From a virus, in the IMG/VR virus record IMGVR_UViG_3300032116_000324, positions 1 through 48,631 of that record: a DNA stretch of 48,631 nucleotides; one strand, 5' to 3'. Positions 41,295-48,631 of the stretch are shown here, in pieces (the first letter of the stretch is position 1; every line of letters starts with the position of its first letter). The position numbers were made by a program, and so were the translations under genes. Under the pieces are notes generated by a model. The model was not told the DNA's origin and did not search any database. It was given only the letters and a program-made list of their open reading frames with translations.

Positions 41295-44200
41295 ATGCCG
41301 AGTAGTTTAACATTTGATTCAACATCATCGTTCAGGAACAAATTAATGGCTAAAAACCTTAAACCTTATACTGTTCCGGGTGCTTATACTCCTCCGGCAA
41401 ATGATGTGAACTATGTGACTGTTTTAAGTGATTATTCTGTCATTGATTCACCTGATGAATTCATATCACAAGACCCTTTTGCTGATAAGTTGTATCCATT
41501 AAATGCTTATGGTCCTGAAGGAGGGTTTTTGAAAATAATAGATGCGGGAGGGTTAGCTAATACCAAAAGTAATTTAGGACCGTATGATTATTCAGATAAT
41601 AAGTTACCACAAATTAGTGAACCCATACAAAGAGATATTCCTACATTTAACAAATATGCACCACAAAACAAAATACAATTAGTCACAATTGGTAACATTC
41701 AATCAATACCAACTTTCAAACAATATAGTGATCCTTTAAGTTTTGTACCTTCAAGTTATTCACCTTATCAAATATTGCTACAGGATAACCCAACAGGAGA
41801 TAACGGATCATTATCACAAGATTCTTTTATTGCACAACTCGGATCAAGAGTGTTAAAAAAAGAATTTCAAGAAAGAATAGGTAGAGAAATAATACAAAAT
41901 ACTGTAGGGAGAGTTAACTTACCCAATGCAGTTGGAGATCCCGTACAAGCAATACAAATTTTACAGGGTAAAAGGCCACTAGTAGAAAGAGATTGGGTAA
42001 TTACAAGACCTTCAAATATAGCAATAGCGGCGGCTGATTTTGCGGCAAGACTCGGAGGATTTTATTTTCCCGGTTCTGTGATTCCCGGAGAATACTTTTC
42101 CCAACCACAAAATAATTTAAGTTTGTTTGGTCAAATTGCTGGTGCTTTTTCCGATGGTAGAGACCCGAGAGTTACAACAGATGATCAAGGGGTTCAAAGA
42201 GCAACCGGAGTAGGTAAATTATTTGGTAGAGCGTTTACCCAAGATTCCCCATCACAAAACTTTATAGATAACACAGGAGGTGGACAAAAATCACAACTAT
42301 ATTTCAACTTAAGTTTAAATAGATATTCTCCCAACTATGAAAGGTCAATTGTTGGAGAAATTGTTGACACAGCAAGAAGAGCAATAAATTCAATTTTAGA
42401 TCAACCAAATGTAGGTGGATATTACATAGGGAATAAACAATTAGAAGCGTCACGTATTGATTCTCCTAATGATGCTTTAGCTTTGGATCCGTTCGGTAGA
42501 AATATTATAGCTCCGATGTATGGTCCGGACAAGTTGGGTAAACAATACGAAGGACCGGATAAAAGATTTGAGTTTGGGTTAGCGGGGAAATCTATCACGG
42601 ATAATGGTGGTGATTTAACAGGAGGGTTTGCATGGACATCACCCAAGTATACTTCGGATAATATAAAACCTCCATTCAATTCAACTTCATTTGATTTTAA
42701 AAATTCATCTATTTTGGATTATACACAAAGATTTGTCACATCTGCTGATGATCTTAATGGACCAAATAGATTTTCTCATGTTGGTAATGCGATAAATCAA
42801 GTGAGTACCATTTTTAATGATGGTTATAAAACAATGACCAAAGGTTCACAAATACAAAAATGGTCAAATCCTGCAAAAGGTGTTTATACAAACGACAACA
42901 TATATTGTAGAGTTTTCACGAAAGACAAACCTTATTTTACTTTTTCAAATCTACAAAAAACAGATGGTAATATAAGAAAGTTTTCGTATTCAGTTTTAGA
43001 TAATACATATAATTTAAACATAGCACCCCTTAAAAACCCCGGTTCCACAAATATTGTAGACGGTAAAGTAAAAAAATACATGTTCTCAATAGAAAATTTG
43101 GCTTGGAGAACATCAAATAGAGCAGGATTAACTTATGATGATTTACCTGAATGTGAAAAGGGGCCGAATGGAGGGAGGATTATGTGGTTTCCACCCTATG
43201 GGTTAACTTTCAACGAGAGTTCAAAACCTTCATTTGCTTCAACTAGTTTTTTGGGAAGACCAGAACCAATTTTTGCTTATAAAGATACAACAAGAAGTGG
43301 ATCTTTATCATTTAAAATAATTGTTGACCACCCATCAATTTTGAATTTGATAGTAAACAAGGAACTTGCGAACCAACAAACAACCAGTGTTAATGAAATT
43401 GTTGATTCATTCATAGCGGGTTGTCTCAAATATGATATATATGAATTGGCTAAAAGATGGAACACTTTAAGTAGAAGTCAATTGGTTGATTTACAGAAAA
43501 AAATAGTTCAAGCTAAATCTGATGAATATAAGGAATTAATTAAAACAGAAAATGTTGTTAAAACAATCCCAACTGAGGAGAAAGTAACTATTCCCGCACC
43601 TTCATTTGATTTTTCTACATGTTTGGATATTGGTTTCTATTTTGCAAATGATATACCTAAAGGTGATAATGAGAATTTCAAGAACTTATATGATTCTTAT
43701 ATAAGTAATTCTGATTATTTGGGAAACACCACGGCTAAAACATTTATTGAACAAACTGTCGTTTATAATTACGACCTCATCAATAAAGATTTGGTAGATA
43801 AAATAAAACAATACTTTGAAACTTTCCCTAAAGAAAATTCTTCAGTTAAACCTAGAATAACTATAGAATTGATTGCAAGTGCTTCAGCACCAGCATCCGT
43901 GGACTATAACTATAGCTTATCACAAAGGAGAGCTAATTCGGTAAAGGCATATTTGGATAGTTTATTTCCTGATTTTACAAGTTCTATTGTTATAACTTTA
44001 ACACCTAAAGGTGAAGAAATTCAGATACCCACAATAAAAACAAAAGGACAAAATATACAAAATGTAAATATAACATGTAGTGGTGAAACACCAACTCACT
44101 TGAATGATAGGTTATATTCACTATCGGCAATGGCATGTAGGAGAGTTTCAATTAAATCAATAGATTTTGAAAAAGCACAACCGAGAACGGAAACAAAAAA

Positions 44201-46100
44201 AGGTTCCATTACAAGAGATACACCTGAGACAAGAACTGATCTTATACCATTACCCGCAAAACCCGCCACAGTAACAATAGAAGAAAAATTTAAAGAGGGG
44301 ATTGGTAAAAGAATACTGAGAAGTTTATTAACAGAATGTGATTATTTTGAGTTGATCAAAGAGACGGATCCGTTTGTTTACGATTCAATGAAACAAAAAA
44401 TCAAGTATTTCAACCCTGCTTTTCATTCAATGACTCCAGAAGGATTGAATTCAAGATTAACTTTTTTACATCAATGTACAAGACCGGGAGACACAATACC
44501 TGTAATAGATATAAATGGAAGACCTAAATATAACAACGCAGTCAATACCGCATTTGGAGCTCCTCCGGTCTTAATTCTAAGAATTGGTGATTTTTTTCAT
44601 ACTAAAATAATACCTGGTGATGTAAGTTTCTCTTACGAAGAAGGGGGAGGTATACAATATGATTTGAATCCGGAGGGTATTGGAGTACAACCTATGATTG
44701 TAAAAGTTCAAATGAATTTTACGATTGTTGGTGGTATGGGATTGAAAGAACCAATTCAACAACTACAAAATGCTTTATCATTCAATTATTATGCGAACAC
44801 TGAAGTTTACGATGAAAGAGCTGAATGGACGGATGATTCTTTCAAACAAGTAGATGAGAAATTAATAGAGGAACTTTTTAGTCAAGTTGATCCACCAACC
44901 ACACTTGATAAACAAAATAATTTACAGAATCAAGGTGGAGATACTATAGGAACAATTTTAACAAGAGTTACAACTGAATCCTCAGGAACTACAGGGGATA
45001 CATCATATAAAAAAATAATGGATTCTTTGTATGATACAGGACAAGAATATCTGAACACTGTAATGAATAAGTTTGAAGAATTAAGTAAAAACTATAACAA
45101 TCAAATATTACAAACATTCACTCAAAAAAATAATTATTCAGATGGTAAAACCTCTGAATTTGTAGGACCATTCTCAATGAACATTTTGGGTAAATCAAAT
45201 GACTTTCAATCAAGATTAAAAGAAATTAAAGATGATGTTGTTAGAGGAATAAAAGACAGAAGTGTCTTCTTAATGACAAGATTAGATCCTTTTAGATTTA
45301 AAAATACGGATTTAAAAAAAGTGGAAAATAGATTAATAAGAGCTGTAGAAGATGAATATCTTTCCAAATCAAGTGCTATAGAAACATTGAGTCAAACACT
45401 TGTTCAAATACAACAAAACTTAGTCATAATATTTAGTAAATTAGATTTTGTAATCACCGAAAAGGATGGGTATATAACGCCTAGTCAAGAAGTTAAAGTG
45501 TTTAAAATTAAATCAACCAGTGAAACATTCAACAATGAGTTTCCTAATACCTTAGATGAATTGAAAAGTGATTACAAAAAAGCATCTGAAAAGTTGTTGG
45601 AGTTTTATAACCTAACAAAAGACAATAAGTTCATTAATTATGAAGTAGATTATGTTGAAGAAAATACTGATGTGGATTTGGATGGTAATACATTAGATAC
45701 TGTTATTGATAGAAAATTTTATGTATTGATGTCAAATATAATAATTAATGACAATTCAAGAAACAAACTGATAAGTGACTTAGATTTACCCGGAGACCAA
45801 TTATCCGAAAATGGACAAGAATTGGGTGAACAAATGAAAATCGGGGTAAACGACTTATATGACGATTACAAAACACAAAAAGAAAATCAAGATAAAAAAT
45901 TTAACGAATTGAAAGATAAATGGGATAAAAGTAGTTATAAAACATGGAACGTATTTGTTAAAGGTAAAGAAAGAAAGTTCACATATAATGAGTCGGAAGA
46001 AGGTAATAATACTGACAAAGATAGATTGAAAAATATTTACAAAAAAGGAAACTCAAATAACAATAAAAAAACATTTAATGGTAAAACTATATTTTTATAA
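41295..46100 (+). CDS. Giant baseplate/tail-tube-initiator protein with inserted OmpA-like domain
   Basis: 1601 residues. Two blocks fit a phage baseplate or tube-initiator module: residues about 630-680 (MWFPPYGLTFNESSKP, RSGSLSFKIIVDHPS) and about 1090-1190 (PPVLILRIGDFFHTKIIPGD, YDLNPEGIGVQPMIVKVQMN, QLQNALSFNYYANTEVYDER). Between them, residues about 775-960 form an OmpA-C-like domain: DIGFYFANDIP, a central IELIASASAPASVDYNYSLS, QRRANSVKAYL and a final CRRVSIKSI strand. OmpA-C domains bind peptidoglycan. The C-terminal 400 residues are helical and charged. The stop overlaps the next start (TAATG). Confidence 0.6.
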   Translation: MPSSLTFDSTSSFRNKLMAKNLKPYTVPGAYTPPANDVNYVTVLSDYSVIDSPDEFISQDPFADKLYPLNAYGPEGGFLKIIDAGGLANTKSNLGPYDYSDNKLPQISEPIQRDIPTFNKYAPQNKIQLVTIGNIQSIPTFKQYSDPLSFVPSSYSPYQILLQDNPTGDNGSLSQDSFIAQLGSRVLKKEFQERIGREIIQNTVGRVNLPNAVGDPVQAIQILQGKRPLVERDWVITRPSNIAIAAADFAARLGGFYFPGSVIPGEYFSQPQNNLSLFGQIAGAFSDGRDPRVTTDDQGVQRATGVGKLFGRAFTQDSPSQNFIDNTGGGQKSQLYFNLSLNRYSPNYERSIVGEIVDTARRAINSILDQPNVGGYYIGNKQLEASRIDSPNDALALDPFGRNIIAPMYGPDKLGKQYEGPDKRFEFGLAGKSITDNGGDLTGGFAWTSPKYTSDNIKPPFNSTSFDFKNSSILDYTQRFVTSADDLNGPNRFSHVGNAINQVSTIFNDGYKTMTKGSQIQKWSNPAKGVYTNDNIYCRVFTKDKPYFTFSNLQKTDGNIRKFSYSVLDNTYNLNIAPLKNPGSTNIVDGKVKKYMFSIENLAWRTSNRAGLTYDDLPECEKGPNGGRIMWFPPYGLTFNESSKPSFASTSFLGRPEPIFAYKDTTRSGSLSFKIIVDHPSILNLIVNKELANQQTTSVNEIVDSFIAGCLKYDIYELAKRWNTLSRSQLVDLQKKIVQAKSDEYKELIKTENVVKTIPTEEKVTIPAPSFDFSTCLDIGFYFANDIPKGDNENFKNLYDSYISNSDYLGNTTAKTFIEQTVVYNYDLINKDLVDKIKQYFETFPKENSSVKPRITIELIASASAPASVDYNYSLSQRRANSVKAYLDSLFPDFTSSIVITLTPKGEEIQIPTIKTKGQNIQNVNITCSGETPTHLNDRLYSLSAMACRRVSIKSIDFEKAQPRTETKKGSITRDTPETRTDLIPLPAKPATVTIEEKFKEGIGKRILRSLLTECDYFELIKETDPFVYDSMKQKIKYFNPAFHSMTPEGLNSRLTFLHQCTRPGDTIPVIDINGRPKYNNAVNTAFGAPPVLILRIGDFFHTKIIPGDVSFSYEEGGGIQYDLNPEGIGVQPMIVKVQMNFTIVGGMGLKEPIQQLQNALSFNYYANTEVYDERAEWTDDSFKQVDEKLIEELFSQVDPPTTLDKQNNLQNQGGDTIGTILTRVTTESSGTTGDTSYKKIMDSLYDTGQEYLNTVMNKFEELSKNYNNQILQTFTQKNNYSDGKTSEFVGPFSMNILGKSNDFQSRLKEIKDDVVRGIKDRSVFLMTRLDPFRFKNTDLKKVENRLIRAVEDEYLSKSSAIETLSQTLVQIQQNLVIIFSKLDFVITEKDGYITPSQEVKVFKIKSTSETFNNEFPNTLDELKSDYKKASEKLLEFYNLTKDNKFINYEVDYVEENTDVDLDGNTLDTVIDRKFYVLMSNIIINDNSRNKLISDLDLPGDQLSENGQELGEQMKIGVNDLYDDYKTQKENQDKKFNELKDKWDKSSYKTWNVFVKGKERKFTYNESEEGNNTDKDRLKNIYKKGNSNNNKKTFNGKTIFL

Positions 46101-46423
46101 TGTCCAACTTATATTTTAACAGGTATAATAACTTTTTAATTAATGGTAAACAAACTGTTGTACCATATGTTAAGATTCCGTCTAAAACATCGGACAAAAA
46201 TTATATTTATAGAACCAATGTGAGTAGATTAGATAAAATAAGTCAAGAATTTTATGGGTCTCCACTTTTTGGATGGTTAATTTTAGCGGCAAATCCACAA
46301 TATGGAGGTTTGGAATGGAATATTCCTGATAGAGGATTGTTAGTTATACCTTTTCCACTTATCGCCTCAGTACAAGATTATGAGGCAGAACTAAACAACC
46401 ACTTCTTTTATTATGGTAGATAA
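46100..46423 (+). CDS. Baseplate wedge protein, gp53/LysM-like
   Basis: 107 residues. The core YRTNVSRLDKISQEFYGSPL, FGWLILAANPQYGGLEWNIP, DRGLLVIPFPL matches the LysM-like fold of T4 gp53-type baseplate wedge proteins ('sR.D.ia...yg.p.l.W.I..aN....p..i..G..i.iP'). It starts inside the stop codon of the giant baseplate gene, and its end overlaps the next gene by 11 bases, showing coupled translation of a baseplate assembly cassette. Confidence 0.8.
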   Translation: MSNLYFNRYNNFLINGKQTVVPYVKIPSKTSDKNYIYRTNVSRLDKISQEFYGSPLFGWLILAANPQYGGLEWNIPDRGLLVIPFPLIASVQDYEAELNNHFFYYGR

Positions 46424-48631
46424 CAACGAAAATATATATGTTGAATTTGATTATCAAAATGTTGTACTAGTTGACCCAAATAAGGTTATAAACTCTCAAG
46501 GACAGGTCAAAGAGAGAGCAGTGTTTAACGAAAATCTAGTTTGTTATGCAAATTTAGAATGCGCTTTAACTCCAAGAACAAGGTTGGCGTTAGGTGTTGA
46601 TAACAACACAAGACGTAATTTGATTTCTGTTGCTACCATTAATTTTTTGAATCCCAAGAAAGAGAAATTTTTGACAGATGAGTTTTATGATGAAATAACG
46701 GGTTTAGATACAATAAAAGGAAATGGTGCTAACCAAACTAAAGAAACTCCTGATAGTAATCCTCTTGGTTATGTAAAACAAATAACAAAAAATATTGATA
46801 CAGGATTATTAGGTATTACTGATATTACAATAGATACTAAAGTAAGTGGTTATTTTGATGTTACCATAAATATGGAAGATTATAGAGGTAGAGCCCTTTT
46901 TGAAAAGGGTGAAGACTCGCCTTATGCTTGTTTTTTCACATATCCATATCCAATATTTTATTTGACGGTTAAAGGTTATTTTGGGAAGGGTGTTCAACAT
47001 CAACTTGAATTAACAACTTTTACAGCAAGTTATAGTCCTGAAAGTGGAAATTTTAAAATAACTACTAAGTTTAAGACATATCAATATAGTGTTCTACAAA
47101 GATTACCCGTTCAACATCTATTTGCACTACCTTTTATGTATGAGAGTAAATTTACAATTACACCACCCTCAAACGTCGGAGTTCAAAGTAAAGAAATACA
47201 AACAGTTCCTGTAACAAGAGGGTTACAGAAAATTAAAGAAGTATATCAAGAATATAAATCAAAGGATTTAATAAAACCCGATTTCCCAGAAATAACTGTT
47301 CAAGACTTTATCATAAGGTTAAATAACTTGGAAAAGAATCTAATGAATGCTTTTACAGAACAAGATTTGTCACCCTTGACTGATTATAGTAATTACGTTA
47401 GAGATTTGGAAGATTTACAAAAAAAAGTGTTAACTGCAAGGACTTCATTCTTCAGGAAATATATGGATATTCAAAACTACTACATTGTTTCAGGTGCTAA
47501 AAATAAAATTTACACCTTCAAAAAAGAAGTAAGAGAAGAAAAAAATCAAATAAAAGCAGTCCAAGAATTACAATCTGACATAGATAAATACAACAAGTTA
47601 TTATCTGAAAATCCTACATTTGGTTCATCAGGGACTAATCCTATTAGTAATACTATAAGTTTTGAGATCTTGAGTGTTGTTAACCCTGACATAGATTATG
47701 AAGAGACTTTCCAACAGAGAACAGGAAAGACTAAACAAGATGACAAAGCAGGATTTGATAAGTTTGAATTGGATGTAGGTTCAATTCTTACTTCACTCAA
47801 TATCGGATCATCTCAATCAAATTGGTTTCAGTTTGACGAATTACCTAACAGCTTTCTCAAAGTGACTGAAAGTATGTTAAATCAGGCTAATATAAAGGGT
47901 AAAAAAATAGAGGATGATCTTCAAAAAAAATTAAGTGATTTCTTGGAAAGAAAAGATAATGGTTTGGGTTTTCAACCTACTATAAGAAATATGATTGCCG
48001 TTTTTATGGCCAACTCAGAGGCGTTCCTCAGAGTTTTATGTGATATACATTCCGCGGCGTGGGAAAAAAGAAACGATCCTGTAAGGGCGGGTGTAGTTCA
48101 AGATAAGAATAAAACAGTTACAAGTCCTGATTTGAAGGATTTTGTGGACATAAATGGTGAAAACTTAATTCCGGTATATCCGTGGCCACATTATTTTGTT
48201 GAGACTAATGATCAGAATGGTGAAAAATATATTCTACAATACCCGGGAGACCCTAAGTATATATCAAAAACCAAGGCGTATCTAACTGAAATTTGGCCTG
48301 AAGTAGAATTTGTTGAGGAATATATTCGGGCAAAGGCTAAAGTGATAACTTCAGCTGCCACTGAAACTTTTTCGGATTTAGGAAACTCAAATCAGAATGT
48401 TGATAGAATCTCACTAAATTCAATTGACTTTCCGGTCACAGATAGGTTGTTTGCAAACAAACAAGAGGTAAAGTTTCTTTTTGAAATTTGGGAAAGAGTT
48501 TTTACATCTTCTTTTTACCAAAGATTTGGTAGGGACAATGCGTCAAAAATTTTACCTCAAATTATAGCAGAAACTGAAACAATTAATATCATAAATGCTT
48601 TGGGAACGGACAATCCTTTTTTAATACAAAA
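46413..48631 (+). CDS. Large baseplate/tail structural protein, 5' part
   Basis: From ATG 46413 the frame stays open to the window end (739 codons visible). It starts MVDNNENIYVEFDYQNVVLV. Notable stretches are NLECALTPRTRLALGVDNN (about 47-65), YFDVTINMEDYRGRALFEKG, FFTYPYPIFYLTVKGYFGKG and, later, FLRVLCDIHSAAWEKR and YPWPHYFVET. The 'plt.......l.v..iey.....dks..il.L.i.N' type beta region and the helical second half are like uncharacterised baseplate proteins of large myoviruses. No enzyme motif is seen. It overlaps the gp53-like gene by 11 bases, so it belongs to the same baseplate operon. Confidence 0.6.
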   Translation, partial: MVDNNENIYVEFDYQNVVLVDPNKVINSQGQVKERAVFNENLVCYANLECALTPRTRLALGVDNNTRRNLISVATINFLNPKKEKFLTDEFYDEITGLDTIKGNGANQTKETPDSNPLGYVKQITKNIDTGLLGITDITIDTKVSGYFDVTINMEDYRGRALFEKGEDSPYACFFTYPYPIFYLTVKGYFGKGVQHQLELTTFTASYSPESGNFKITTKFKTYQYSVLQRLPVQHLFALPFMYESKFTITPPSNVGVQSKEIQTVPVTRGLQKIKEVYQEYKSKDLIKPDFPEITVQDFIIRLNNLEKNLMNAFTEQDLSPLTDYSNYVRDLEDLQKKVLTARTSFFRKYMDIQNYYIVSGAKNKIYTFKKEVREEKNQIKAVQELQSDIDKYNKLLSENPTFGSSGTNPISNTISFEILSVVNPDIDYEETFQQRTGKTKQDDKAGFDKFELDVGSILTSLNIGSSQSNWFQFDELPNSFLKVTESMLNQANIKGKKIEDDLQKKLSDFLERKDNGLGFQPTIRNMIAVFMANSEAFLRVLCDIHSAAWEKRNDPVRAGVVQDKNKTVTSPDLKDFVDINGENLIPVYPWPHYFVETNDQNGEKYILQYPGDPKYISKTKAYLTEIWPEVEFVEEYIRAKAKVITSAATETFSDLGNSNQNVDRISLNSIDFPVTDRLFANKQEVKFLFEIWERVFTSSFYQRFGRDNASKILPQIIAETETINIINALGTDNPFLIQ

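Overview
The window is one stretch of an AT-rich tailed-phage genome with a contractile, T4-like tail (myovirus morphology). It encodes a tail sheath, gp19-like tube, gp15-like terminator, gp26-like tail-assembly chaperone, tape measure, gp53/LysM-like wedge and large baseplate proteins. The host is probably a member of the Bacteroidota. Starts are preceded by A-rich sequence rather than Shine-Dalgarno motifs, and the DNA polymerase gene has a promoter of the Bacteroidota sigma type (TTG, 19 bp, TAnnTTTG). I see no tRNA, rRNA, CRISPR array, integrase or transposase.

Layout. (1) 1-12 kb, + strand: tail-fibre/adhesin genes. They include long Pro-Thr mucin-like proteins, a delta-60 beta-propeller protein, two paralogous adhesin-like genes, and intergenic regions rich in RNA secondary structure. 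(2) 12-19 kb, +: a tight glycan operon with five glycosyltransferase-type genes and a three-domain FkbM methyltransferase/HtrL/GT2 fusion. (3) 19-23 kb, +: two more fibre proteins, one Pro-Thr rich and one beta-solenoid. (4) 23-26 kb, +: family B DNA polymerase. (5) 26-31 kb, - strand: SNF2 helicase, a superoxide dismutase fused to a PD-(D/E)XK-like domain, a neck-like protein and a small virion-like protein. (6) 31-48.6 kb, +: neck-like protein, M15 endolysin, tail terminator, sheath, HAD phosphatase, tube, frameshifted chaperone, tape measure and baseplate genes, the last running off the right edge. A 53-residue ribbon-helix-helix gene lies on the minus strand just before the sheath gene.

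How the parts may work together. A TATTTAT box lies 3-33 bases before the first gene of most virion transcription units and is mostly absent inside them, so it is a candidate late-promoter element. Intrinsic terminators follow the very highly expressed sheath and tube genes and end almost on the next start codon, which would throttle the downstream gene. The glycan operon sits between Thr/Pro-rich fibre genes. Its first gene resembles GT60 enzymes, whose known members glycosylate Thr-rich mucins or Skp1, so the phage may glycosylate its own fibres. Several non-tail proteins (SOD-nuclease fusion, HAD phosphatase, an 80-residue protein) carry (I/L)xE motifs like T4 prohead-protease sites near their N-termini, which suggests packaged, injected cargo. 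Both ideas are inferences from sequence and context.
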